This document shows, one piece after another, positions 28,355 to 35,838 of a stretch of DNA of 64,000 bases; within the stretch, counting starts at the first letter, position 1; every line of letters starts with the position of its first letter. Source of the DNA: Bacteroidales bacterium UBA7009 (GTDB taxonomy: Bacteria > Bacteroidota > Bacteroidia > Bacteroidales > Paludibacteraceae). The notes beneath the pieces are model-generated. The model saw only the letters and a program-made list of their open reading frames with translations. It did no database searches and was not told the origin of the DNA. The position numbers were made by a program, and so were the translations under genes. Where the stretch lies: contig DJXH01000008.1 in the NCBI GenBank assembly GCA_002449665.1, forward strand, positions 79,581 to 143,580. The letters are read 5' to 3'.

Positions 28355-29257
28355 TTATAATTGATGATACCATCTCTTTCCGTTATTGTCGTCATAGTAG
28401 AAACGCTTGGTAGATTTTTCGTAATGGAAAGGACTACGAATTCCTGTCTTCGTTTTATAGACTTCGCGACCCGAACTATCAAGAATTTTATAGTATTCCC
28501 CATCTTTCACTACAAAGCAATGAATAGGATGGTATCCGATTGCTTTTATTTCTTGATAATCATCATAATTTACATCTATACTACCATATTTCTTTCCTAC
28601 TTCTACTAATTTCCATAATCCTCCTTGCTCTTTACATTGTATAAAATCAGCATAGTCTGTGTCACCAAGATAATCATAATCTACATATGCTTCATCGTAC
28701 ACACGTTCTCCTCTTATGTAGTACTTTTTTGTAAATGGATGTTGCAAGACTGAAGCATAACCATATTGGGCATCTTCGTCAAAATCTGCATCAGCAATCA
28801 TATCTCCATCATAATTAAATTTATAAACGTGCGTTTTTGTCTCTAAATAGACAGCAATGTCATCGTATCTAATCAGTCCGGAAACATTAATTATTTTATA
28901 CCCCCATTTATTATAAAGATTAGCATGTCCATAGTATGAATCCCGTATTACGCTACCGCGATAAGAATGATCTTCCCCGAATTTAACACCAAGATTAACT
29001 GCATTTGCTACACTACTTATAAACAGAGACAGAAGAATTACAAATATATTAGGAGAGAGACCTTTCTTTTTGTGCATACCCCAACAAATATTAAGTGCTA
29101 TCAAGGAAAGAAAAGCGAACACTAAAGGTGCCACAAAAGGAGGACATCCTACTAAATATGCCACAAAACACGATAAACTATAACCTAAAAGCAGCAACCA
29201 CAAAGTGAATACTACCGTAAGAAGTATATTTTTCCACATAATGTTTTTGAAATTCAA
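28355..29257 (-). CDS. Membrane protein with WG/KWG-like repeat domain
   Basis: 300 residues. Three hydrophobic helices occupy about residues 8-90 (LTVVFTLWLLLLGYSLSC; FVAPLVFAFLSLIALNIC; IFVILLSLFISSVANAV). The rest has repeated short strands of the type YKFNYDGDMIADADF, DEDAQYGYASVL and YYKILDSSGREVYKT, which look like KWG/WG-type repeats or beta-propeller blades. Asp and Tyr are abundant. The orientation of the repeat domain is not clear from sequence. It lies 8 nt after the DUF2752 gene. Confidence 0.65.
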   Translation of the reverse strand: MNFKNIMWKNILLTVVFTLWLLLLGYSLSCFVAYLVGCPPFVAPLVFAFLSLIALNICWGMHKKKGLSPNIFVILLSLFISSVANAVNLGVKFGEDHSYRGSVIRDSYYGHANLYNKWGYKIINVSGLIRYDDIAVYLETKTHVYKFNYDGDMIADADFDEDAQYGYASVLQHPFTKKYYIRGERVYDEAYVDYDYLGDTDYADFIQCKEQGGLWKLVEVGKKYGSIDVNYDDYQEIKAIGYHPIHCFVVKDGEYYKILDSSGREVYKTKTGIRSPFHYEKSTKRFYYDDNNGKRWYHQL

Positions 29258-29265
29258 TATTTACT

Positions 29266-29649
29266 TTACAAGCCCTTATAAATATTCCATATCCAGTTGG
29301 CAATGACGACGATAGCGACTAATGCTGATGTCGGCAACGACCATTTGCCTTTCATTACGCTATTCAAGCTATTTGTTGAACGATAACAATCAGCAAACAG
29401 CCAAATCGGAGCAATTATTGCAAAACAAATAACTGCAACGGACAAAGGATTGATATAAACGGCTTCTGCTATATTGCCGTGCAATATAGCAAACAATGCT
29501 CTTTGACCACCGCAACCGGGGCAGGGGATTCCTGTAATCATCTTAAAGGGACAATATACAGGAATCCCTAAAGAGTGCATTGACACAACGAAGAGCAGCA
29601 AGCCCATCTCTAATGCCAATAATTTGCAAACGGGAACATACTTTTTCAT
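29266..29649 (-). CDS. DUF2752-family membrane protein
   Basis: 127 residues with the DUF2752 motif CPFKMITGIPCPGCGGQRAL (about residues 33-52) between two of three or four transmembrane helices. The conserved cysteines suggest metal or redox binding, but no function is established. The start overlaps the TM2-protein stop (TGATG at 29647-29651). DUF2752 and TM2 proteins are frequent neighbours in Bacteroidota, and here they open the block. Confidence 0.85.
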   Translation of the reverse strand: MKKYVPVCKLLALEMGLLLFVVSMHSLGIPVYCPFKMITGIPCPGCGGQRALFAILHGNIAEAVYINPLSVAVICFAIIAPIWLFADCYRSTNSLNSVMKGKWSLPTSALVAIVVIANWIWNIYKGL

Positions 29650-30008
29650 CAGTACAAGGATATGCCTTGGAGCATCAATGTGTCATTTAGTTTCTTAAAA
29701 TTGTACTCACGAGTCGTTTCCTGCACATTGATCATATCTATAATCCACCAGATATAAAGTCCCCCGCAAGTAAGAAGTTTGAGGACACCCATACCGGCAT
29801 CGCCGAGCATAAAGCGATCTATACCGAGAGTACCAAGCAAAATGGAAATTATAAGCACTGTGTTGGGGTCTTTGTACTCTACACTCTGTAGATAAACATA
29901 CTTACTGTCGTCTAATTTAGTTAACGCTTCTTTGAGTAACGGCAATTTGTTTGCCGGCAGCATCTTGGAATTTTGTGCAAGATACATGTCAACTTTGTTT
30001 TGATCCAT
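29649..30008 (-). CDS. TM2-domain membrane protein
   Basis: 119 residues. A polar N-terminus of about 55 residues (MDQNKVDMYLAQNSKMLPAN) precedes the TM2 domain: two helices around the DRF-type loop (LLGTLGIDRFMLGDAGMGVLKLLTCGGLYIWWIIDM). TM2 proteins are small membrane proteins of unknown molecular role. It is the first full-size gene after a leader of about 600 nt that carries a promoter, hairpins and small ORFs (30009-30650). Confidence 0.87.
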   Translation of the reverse strand: MDQNKVDMYLAQNSKMLPANKLPLLKEALTKLDDSKYVYLQSVEYKDPNTVLIISILLGTLGIDRFMLGDAGMGVLKLLTCGGLYIWWIIDMINVQETTREYNFKKLNDTLMLQGISLY

Positions 30009-30160
30009 AAAATTATGTGGTATTTGGTTTTCGCCTACTCTTTGTTCGGATTTTCGGCTTACTCCGTATTTGTACTTATCGTATTTGTTCGTTATCGTAC
30101 TTATTCGTTATGCTTACAACTCTACATATGCACTTACAACTCTCACATATACACAAACAA

Positions 30161-30188
30161 AGCGTGAAGTTCTATTGTTCTTCACGCT
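30161..30188 (-). terminator. Hairpin inside the leader (attenuator-like)
   Basis: AGCGTGAAG (30161-30169) pairs with CTTCACGCT (30180-30188) around a 10-nt loop. On the minus strand it is followed by TTGTTTGTG, a partial U-tract, so it may act as an attenuator about 155 nt before the TM2 gene. Confidence 0.55.
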
Positions 30189-30279
30189 CATCAAGGGCTT
30201 CGCAATCCCCGTACCAAGTAGAATAACAAACGAAGTCCACGCTGAAATATGCTATTCTCCTTTGCGTATGACCATTCAT
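30172..30279 (-). CDS. Small ORF in leader (35 codons)
   Basis: Begins MNGHTQRRIAYFS and ends EREEQ. Its ATG overlaps the stop of the preceding small ORF in the ATGA arrangement usual for translational coupling. The 3' end runs into the attenuator-like hairpin, so its translation could influence that structure. No known family; coding status is inferred from the coupling only. Confidence 0.35.
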   Translation of the reverse strand: MNGHTQRRIAYFSVDFVCYSTWYGDCEALDEREEQ

Positions 30280-30404
30280 ACTTGGTATGATACAATTGCA
30301 GCCCTATAAAAAGACCTTAAATATATACAATTCACCCGATGGGTAAATCGGTATATACACTCATACATAAAACGGAGATATAAACATACCCCGAGGACAT
30401 TCAT
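30276..30404 (-). CDS. Small ORF in leader (42 codons)
   Basis: Begins MNVLGVCLYLRFMYECIYRF and ends VSYQV. It is rich in Tyr, Cys and hydrophobic residues and could be a small membrane peptide or a leader peptide. It is coupled by ATGA overlap to the 35-codon ORF. No ribosome-binding site is obvious, but these are often weak in Bacteroidota. Confidence 0.35.
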   Translation of the reverse strand: MNVLGVCLYLRFMYECIYRFTHRVNCIYLRSFYRAAIVSYQV

Positions 30405-30544
30405 TGTGTCTGTTCGGACTTGGTACAAAATGTTGCGAAGATTTTGATGAGTCGCAAACAGCGTTCAATAAACGCCTTTAATATCTATGTCCTAAAACTG
30501 ATAAACGCTCGGCATACACGCTGCAACACTATGCCGCGCTTCTG

Positions 30545-30592
30545 CTATATGCCAACGCTGTCAGCCTTATATATTCCACCCTTGTAAGACAT
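30545..30592 (-). CDS. 15-codon leader ORF with strong ribosome-binding site
   Basis: Encodes MSYKGGIYKADSVGI. It is preceded by GGAGGG five bases before the ATG, an unusually strong Shine-Dalgarno sequence for this window, and lies 28 nt after the TACCTTTG promoter element. It could be a leader peptide controlling the downstream structured region. Confidence 0.4.
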   Translation of the reverse strand: MSYKGGIYKADSVGI

Positions 30593-30619
30593 ATTTCCCT
30601 CCTGCGCAGAATACGGCTA

Positions 30620-30650
30620 CAAAGGTACGATAACTTTTAATTACTGCAAA
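30620..30650 (-). promoter_or_regulatory. Promoter of the accessory block leader
   Basis: Minus-strand TTTG (plus 30647-30650), 19-nt spacer, TACCTTTG (plus 30620-30627). Transcription would begin near 30613, giving a leader of roughly 600 nt before the TM2 gene. Confidence 0.6.
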
Positions 30651-30762
30651 AATTTACACACAATTTTATATTTTTTGCGCGTAATAATAGTTTTTTTTGA
30701 AGGTTATGCTTTCTGCCTTTTAACGACTTGCCATTCAAATCAGTTTGGAGAATAACGAAATG

Positions 30763-30801
30763 AGTAGCGAAATCGAAGAAAAAAACACCGAAATCGCTAC
30801 T
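30763..30801 (-). terminator. Possible terminator after gltX
   Basis: AGTAGCGA (30763-30770) and TCGCTACT (30794-30801) form an 8-bp stem with a long 23-nt loop, about 33 nt past the gltX stop. The T-rich part is in the loop, so this is only a candidate. Confidence 0.35.
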
Positions 30802-30833
30802 TATTTTCTTGTGAGATTAGTGAAAATCAGAAA

Positions 30834-32441
30834 CTAAATCAGCCGTAGGGCGGTGTCTATTCGGCGAAGGGTCTCTTGTTTGCCGAGGATGTCGGTGATG
30901 GCCCAGATATGCGGACCTCGGGCGGCACCGACAAGGCAGATTCGGAACGCATTCATCACAACGCCCACGCCGTACTCTTTCTCTGCTATCCACGGCATAA
31001 CAACGGTGTCAAGCAGCCACTCCGTTGTACCGTCCTCTTTCAGGTTCTTGCGTGTCCAGTCTTCGTCTGAAACGGACGAGAGCAGTTCGCTCAGTTCCGT
31101 AAGATGTTTGGGGCTATCCTCTTTCCAGCGTTTCTTAAGCGACTTCTCGTCATATTCCATCGGTGCCTCAAAGAAGAAACAAGCCTGCTCCCACAGTTCT
31201 GGTACGAAGTTCACACGGTCTTTGACAAGACCTATGATTTGAGCAACTTTTTCTATGTTAACATTCTGATAAACAGATGAGTCAAGTTTCTTTTCCAAGA
31301 CGGGCATAAACAGACGTGCCAACTCTTCGTCAGAGCGTAGTTGGAGGTACTGGTGGTTGAACCAGCGGCCTTTCTCGTAGTCGAACTTCGCGCCGGACTT
31401 GCTGACACGTTCGAGCGAGAACTGCTGTATGAGTTCGTCCATAGAGAACATCTCTTGGTCGCCGCTTGCGTGCCAGCCGAGCAGAGCGAGGAAGTTGATG
31501 ACCGCTTCGGGGAAATATCCGCTCTCGCGATAACCGCTGCTGACGGTGCCGTCTTTTTGGTTGTGGAACTCAAGCGGGAAGACGGGGAAACCGAGCCGGT
31601 CGCCATCGCGCTTTGAGAGTTTACCGTTGCCGTCGGGCTTGAGTAGCAGCGGCAGGTGGGCGAACTCGGGCATAGTATCAGACCAGCCGAAAGCACGGTA
31701 GAGTAACACGTGGAGCGGAGCGGAGGGCAGCCACTCCTCGCCGCGAATGACATGGCTCACCTCCATAAGGTGGTCATCCACGATATTGGCAAGATGGTAG
31801 GTGGGCAGGTCGTCGGCTGACTTATACAGCACCTTGTCGTCTATTATATTGCTGTTAATCACCACTTCACCGCGAATAAGGTCATTTACGTGTATATCCT
31901 CGTCAGGCTCAACCTTAAAGCGAACTACGTATTTTTCGCCTGCTTTTATCCGTCTATCCACCTCCTCTTGGGGGAGGGTGAGGGAGTTGCACATTGTGCC
32001 GCGCGTATGAGCATCGTACTGGAAATTGGGAACCTCCTGACGCTTGGCTTCAAGTTCTTCGGGAGTGTCGAAAGCGTAGTAGGCGTTGCCCGACTCAAGC
32101 AGTTGGTTTACGTACCTGTGGTATATCTCCCGTCTTTCGCTCTGGCGGTACGGACCTTTGTCGCCATATTGTCCGCAAAGGTCATGGGTCTTGGCACCAT
32201 CTTTTTTGCTCCACGCACCTATACCTTCATCAATCTCTATACCGAGCCATTGCAGGGCTTCTATTATATATTCTTCTGCTCCCGGGACGAAGCGTGTGGA
32301 GTCGGTATCTTCAATACGCAGAAGCATATCGCCGCCGTGCTGGCGGGCAAAAAGATAATTGTAGAGGGCAGTGCGCACGCCGCCGATGTGTAGAGCACCG
32401 GTGGGACTGGGCGCGAAACGAACGCGTACTTTTCTTGTCAT
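30834..32441 (-). CDS. gltX: Glutamate--tRNA ligase
   Basis: Class I glutamyl-tRNA synthetase (535 residues), which charges tRNA-Glu. HIGH-type motif FAPSPTGALHIGGVRTALYN starts at residue 9. The KMSKS equivalent is KLSKRDGDR near residue 277. The C-terminal anticodon-binding part is helical and complete. It is slightly longer than proteobacterial enzymes, as is usual in Bacteroidota. It is transcribed away from tig. Confidence 0.96.
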   Translation of the reverse strand: MTRKVRVRFAPSPTGALHIGGVRTALYNYLFARQHGGDMLLRIEDTDSTRFVPGAEEYIIEALQWLGIEIDEGIGAWSKKDGAKTHDLCGQYGDKGPYRQSERREIYHRYVNQLLESGNAYYAFDTPEELEAKRQEVPNFQYDAHTRGTMCNSLTLPQEEVDRRIKAGEKYVVRFKVEPDEDIHVNDLIRGEVVINSNIIDDKVLYKSADDLPTYHLANIVDDHLMEVSHVIRGEEWLPSAPLHVLLYRAFGWSDTMPEFAHLPLLLKPDGNGKLSKRDGDRLGFPVFPLEFHNQKDGTVSSGYRESGYFPEAVINFLALLGWHASGDQEMFSMDELIQQFSLERVSKSGAKFDYEKGRWFNHQYLQLRSDEELARLFMPVLEKKLDSSVYQNVNIEKVAQIIGLVKDRVNFVPELWEQACFFFEAPMEYDEKSLKKRWKEDSPKHLTELSELLSSVSDEDWTRKNLKEDGTTEWLLDTVVMPWIAEKEYGVGVVMNAFRICLVGAARGPHIWAITDILGKQETLRRIDTALRLI

Positions 32442-32470
32442 AGTAGTGATAATATGAAAATTTTACGGCG

Positions 32471-32478
32471 CAAAGGTA
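32471..32478 (-). promoter_or_regulatory. -7 element of gltX
   Basis: Minus-strand TACCTTTG 30 nt before the gltX start. The nearest TTTG (plus 32502-32505) is 23 nt away, slightly longer than the usual spacer. Confidence 0.45.
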
Positions 32479-32537
32479 CGGAAAATTTTATATTTGAGCA
32501 GCAAAAAGAGAGAATATATACTAAAAATTTGCATATT

Positions 32538-32569
32538 TTTGGATAAATTGTGCAAATATCGTACCTTTG
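32538..32569 (+). promoter_or_regulatory. Promoter of tig
   Basis: TTTG (32538-32541), 20-nt spacer, TACCTTTG (32562-32569), followed by a leader of about 70 nt to the tig ATG. Confidence 0.75.
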
Positions 32570-32645
32570 CAGCCAATTTCGGAATTATGGCGTAAGACCT
32601 GTCGCCGAAGAACAAACGAAAATATAAACAAAAAGATATAAATTT

Positions 32646-33980
32646 ATGCAGATTACATTATCGGAGGTAAAAGACCTCCAAGCAGTGCTCACGATGACGG
32701 TTGAGCCGAAAGACTATGAAGAGAAAGTAGATAAAGAGTTGCGCCAACTGCGCCAGAAAGCCCAAATGCCCGGTTTCCGCCCCGGAATGGTTCCGCTCGG
32801 ACTCGTAAAGAAAATGTACCGCAAAGGCGTTATGGCAGAGGTGATAAACAAAGAGATAGGCGTAGAGCTCGGCAAATACATAGAGGAGCAAAAACTCAAC
32901 GTCCTCGGCGACCCGCTGCCCAATGAGGAACTGACTCCGCAGGTGGACTTTGACAACCAAGACACCTTCACTTTCGCTTTTGATGTTGCTCTCGCTCCTG
33001 AGTTTGATGCCAAACTTGACGGAAATACCACTCTCAAACACTACAATATCACCGTTACGGACGAGATGGTGAATCGTCAGGTGGAGAGTTACCAAAGCCG
33101 TTTCGGCGAATATGTGGAGGCTGACGATGTACAGGAAGGCGACGTGCTGAAAGGTACCATAAAAGAACTCATAGAAGGCGGCATAACGAAAGACAACGCT
33201 ATGCTTAACCCGCAGTATATGAAAGACGAAGAGCAGAAAAAACTCTTTATCGGCGCAAAGAAAGGCGAGACTATCACCTTCAATCCCGCCAAAGCCTTTG
33301 ACAGCGAAGTGGAGGTAAGTTCGATGCTTGACATAAAGAAAGAGGAAGTAAAAGACCACGCCGGCGACTTCACCTTTGAGATAACCGGCATCACCCGCCA
33401 CGAAAACGCCAAGATTGACGGCGAACTCTTCGCCAAGGTATATGGCGAGAACAACGTAAAAGACGAAGCCGACTTCCGCACCCGCGTCAAAGCAGAGATA
33501 GAAGAGAATATGCGCGAAGACAGCGAGTATAAGTTCGGACTTGATGCAAAGGATGCCGTTATGAAGAAGATGGAAGGTCTGCAGTTCCCCGAGGCTTTCC
33601 TTCGCCGCTGGGTGAAGACCACCAACGAAAAACTGACAGATGAGGAACTTGACCGCGACTTTCCGAAGATGGTGGAAGAACTCAAATGGCACCTCGCCAA
33701 AGACCAACTGATGAAGCAGTTTGACATCAAAGTGGAGAAAGAAGACGTAGAGGCATACGCCAAGCAAGTGGCTAAGATGCAGTTTATGCAATACGGCTTG
33801 ATGCACGTGGACGACCAGTATCTCAACAACTTCGCACAGGAGATGCTCAAGAAAGAAGACCAACTGCGCGGACTTGTAGAGAGAGTGGCTGAAAACAAGA
33901 TTTACGAGGCTCTCAAAGGTGTAGTCAAAATGGACGAGCAAGCCATCTCACACGAGGACTTCGGCAAACTCTTTGCCTAA
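32646..33980 (+). CDS. tig: Trigger factor (ribosome-associated chaperone)
   Basis: 444-residue trigger factor. The N-terminal ribosome-binding domain has the PGFRPGMVPLGLVKKMYRKG loop (residues 42-61), the Bacteroidota version of the GFRxGxxP signature. A middle PPIase-like region (about 150-250) and a long helical C-terminal arm follow. It folds nascent chains at the ribosome exit tunnel. It is monocistronic, with its own promoter and a terminator at 33992-34036. Confidence 0.93.
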   Translation: MQITLSEVKDLQAVLTMTVEPKDYEEKVDKELRQLRQKAQMPGFRPGMVPLGLVKKMYRKGVMAEVINKEIGVELGKYIEEQKLNVLGDPLPNEELTPQVDFDNQDTFTFAFDVALAPEFDAKLDGNTTLKHYNITVTDEMVNRQVESYQSRFGEYVEADDVQEGDVLKGTIKELIEGGITKDNAMLNPQYMKDEEQKKLFIGAKKGETITFNPAKAFDSEVEVSSMLDIKKEEVKDHAGDFTFEITGITRHENAKIDGELFAKVYGENNVKDEADFRTRVKAEIEENMREDSEYKFGLDAKDAVMKKMEGLQFPEAFLRRWVKTTNEKLTDEELDRDFPKMVEELKWHLAKDQLMKQFDIKVEKEDVEAYAKQVAKMQFMQYGLMHVDDQYLNNFAQEMLKKEDQLRGLVERVAENKIYEALKGVVKMDEQAISHEDFGKLFA

Positions 33981-33991
33981 AAAACTAACAG

Positions 33992-34036
33992 AATAATCTC
34001 CTATCAGGTTCCAGACCATAGGAGATTATTTTTATT
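33992..34036 (+). terminator. Terminator after tig
   Basis: 13-bp perfect stem AATAATCTCCTAT/ATAGGAGATTATT (33992-34004 with 34018-34030) followed by a T-rich stretch, 12 nt past the stop. Confidence 0.85.
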
Positions 34037-34059
34037 ATATTACTCATACTCAAACTACT

Positions 34060-35382
34060 ATGCGTATTCATTTTATCGCCATCGGCGGTGCGGCAATGCA
34101 CAATCTTGCTATGGCAGTAGCAAGCAAGCCCGGATATACGGTTACAGGCTCTGACGATGAGATTTTCGACCCTGCTCTGACCCACCTTCGCGATGCCGGA
34201 CTGCTGCCTAAAGAGTTCGGTTGGCACGCCGAGAACATCACTCCCGACATAGATGCAGTCATACTTGGTATGCACGCACGTGAGGATAACCCCGAACTCA
34301 AGCGGGCGCGCGAACTCGGACTGAAAATCTACTCCTTCCCCGAATACCTCTACGAGCAGACTCGGGACAAGACACGCATAGTGGTGGCAGGCTCACACGG
34401 CAAGACCACTACCACGGCTATGATTCTCTACGTCATGCAGCGGCTCGGTATAGAAGCCGACTACATGGTAGGGGCGCAGATAGAGGGCTTTGAGCGTATG
34501 GTAAGACTCTCTACCACAGCCAAGTACGCCGTCTTTGAGGGAGACGAGTACCTGACCTCACCGCTTGACCGAAGGAGCAAGTTCTTGTGGTATCACCCGC
34601 ACGTTGCCATACTCACCGGTATCGCTTGGGATCATATCAACGTCTTCCCAACCTTCCCTGAGTATGTGGACACTTTCCGCCGATTTGTGCATAGTTTTGA
34701 GCCACAGGGCAAACTTGTCTATTACAGCGGCGACGAGAACTTGAAGATGTTGGCTGCAGAGGCACCTACAGATATGACTTGTATTCCGTACAGCGAATAC
34801 ACCGGCGAGGTCAAGATGCAGGTTTTCGGCAGACACAATATGCAGAACCTCCAGGCTGCCTGCCTTGCCCTGCAACAGATTGGAGTAGAGCCTGAAGATT
34901 TCTACCGTGAGATAGCCTCATTCACGGGCGCGAGCAACAGACTTGAGAAAATATGCGAGTCCCGGACGGCAGTTGCCTATCGCGACTTTGCCCACTCGCC
35001 GTCCAAACTCAAAGCGACAGTAGAGGCTGTGAAAGAGCGTTATCCTGAAAAGCGATTGGTGGCTTGTATGGAACTGCACACTTTTTCTTCCCTTATGGCG
35101 GACTTCCTGCCACAATACAAAGGCTGTATGGACAAGGCTGACACGGCTTTGGTCTATTTCAACCCTGAAGTGGTAGAGCATAAACGGCTTCAGTCGTTCA
35201 ATCCGAGTGATGTACAGACAGCCTTCGGCGGCAAAGTGGAGGTCTTTACGGACAACAGTGAGATGCTCAAACGCCTTCAATCCATCAACTACGACAATAC
35301 GGCTCTGCTTATGATGTCGTCCGGCACATTCGGAGGCTTGGACGTAAAAAGTATGGCTACAGAACTGATAAACAGCAAATAG
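34060..35382 (+). CDS. mpl: UDP-MurNAc:L-Ala-gamma-D-Glu-meso-DAP ligase (Mpl)
   Basis: 440-residue Mur-ligase-fold enzyme that reattaches salvaged tripeptide to UDP-MurNAc in peptidoglycan recycling. The first motif is MRIHFIAIGGAAMHNLA. The ATP loop is VVAGSHGKTTTTAMI (about residues 107-121). EGDEYLTSPLDRRSKF distinguishes Mpl from MurC. It is consistent with AmgK- and MurU-like recycling enzymes 4-6 kb away on the other strand. The dCMP deaminase gene starts 8 nt downstream. Confidence 0.9.
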   Translation: MRIHFIAIGGAAMHNLAMAVASKPGYTVTGSDDEIFDPALTHLRDAGLLPKEFGWHAENITPDIDAVILGMHAREDNPELKRARELGLKIYSFPEYLYEQTRDKTRIVVAGSHGKTTTTAMILYVMQRLGIEADYMVGAQIEGFERMVRLSTTAKYAVFEGDEYLTSPLDRRSKFLWYHPHVAILTGIAWDHINVFPTFPEYVDTFRRFVHSFEPQGKLVYYSGDENLKMLAAEAPTDMTCIPYSEYTGEVKMQVFGRHNMQNLQAACLALQQIGVEPEDFYREIASFTGASNRLEKICESRTAVAYRDFAHSPSKLKATVEAVKERYPEKRLVACMELHTFSSLMADFLPQYKGCMDKADTALVYFNPEVVEHKRLQSFNPSDVQTAFGGKVEVFTDNSEMLKRLQSINYDNTALLMMSSGTFGGLDVKSMATELINSK

Positions 35383-35390
35383 AACTTATT

Positions 35391-35822
35391 ATGAACGAAG
35401 CAAAACAACATCAGTTTGACGTGCGTTATATGCGAATGGCACGAGTGTGGGCGGGCAACTCCTACTGCCGCCGCCGTCAGGTAGGTGCACTGATGGTGAA
35501 GAACCAGATGATTATCTCCGATGGTTTCAACGGTACGCCGAGCGGGTTTGACAATAACTGCGAAGACGAGAACAACACCAGTTTTCCCTACGTCCTCCAC
35601 GCCGAGGCAAACGCGATTACCAAAGTGGCACGCAGCAACAACTCCGCTGACGGAGCAACGCTCTACGTAACCTCTTCGCCGTGTATGGAATGTTCCAAAC
35701 TGATAATACAATCGGGCATAAAGCGTGTCGTTTACGGCGATGCTTATCGCCTGCAAGACGGTGTGGAACTGCTGCGGAAAGCAGGAATAGAAGTGATACA
35801 ACTCAAAGACGATTTAGACTGA
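35391..35822 (+). CDS. Deoxycytidylate (dCMP) deaminase
   Basis: 143-residue zinc deaminase that converts dCMP to dUMP for thymidylate synthesis. Zinc site HAEANAI (about residues 69-75) supplies His and the catalytic Glu; SSPCMECSK supplies two Cys. The N-terminal RMARVWAGNSYCRRRQVGA and FNGTPSGFDNNCE are typical of dCMP rather than cytidine deaminases. It lies in a tight plus-strand run between mpl and the CTP protease gene. Confidence 0.9.
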   Translation: MNEAKQHQFDVRYMRMARVWAGNSYCRRRQVGALMVKNQMIISDGFNGTPSGFDNNCEDENNTSFPYVLHAEANAITKVARSNNSADGATLYVTSSPCMECSKLIIQSGIKRVVYGDAYRLQDGVELLRKAGIEVIQLKDDLD

Positions 35823-35838
35823 CAAAAACACAAATAAA

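Larger units (their letters stand above)
30009..30833 (-). other. Leader/intergenic region between gltX and the accessory block
   Basis: About 825 bases without a conventional gene. From the gltX side it holds a weak gltX terminator (30763-30801), a promoter (30620-30650), a 15-codon ORF, two coupled small ORFs (30172-30404), a hairpin (30161-30188) and, at 30050-30150, AT-rich imperfect repeats including two copies of CTTACAACTCT. TACCAAGTA (30214-30222) and TACTTGGTA (30279-30287) can pair over about 55 nt. GCGTT/AACGC (around 30463-30477) and GGCATA/TATGCC (around 30512-30536) can also form stems. The whole looks like a structured 5' leader rather than empty spacer. Confidence 0.55.

Noticed and set aside
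14790..30008. Prophage, conjugative element or type VI secretion cluster
   Set aside because: No integrase, capsid, terminase, relaxase, Tra or Tss gene is present.
30009..30310. Plus-strand frames of 60-79 codons in the leader region
   Set aside because: They overlap each other in all frames with low-complexity translations, and promoter and hairpin polarity favour the minus strand.
32658..33941. 427-codon antisense frame opposite trigger factor
   Set aside because: A shadow of tig codon usage; no recognisable domain, and tig is certain.
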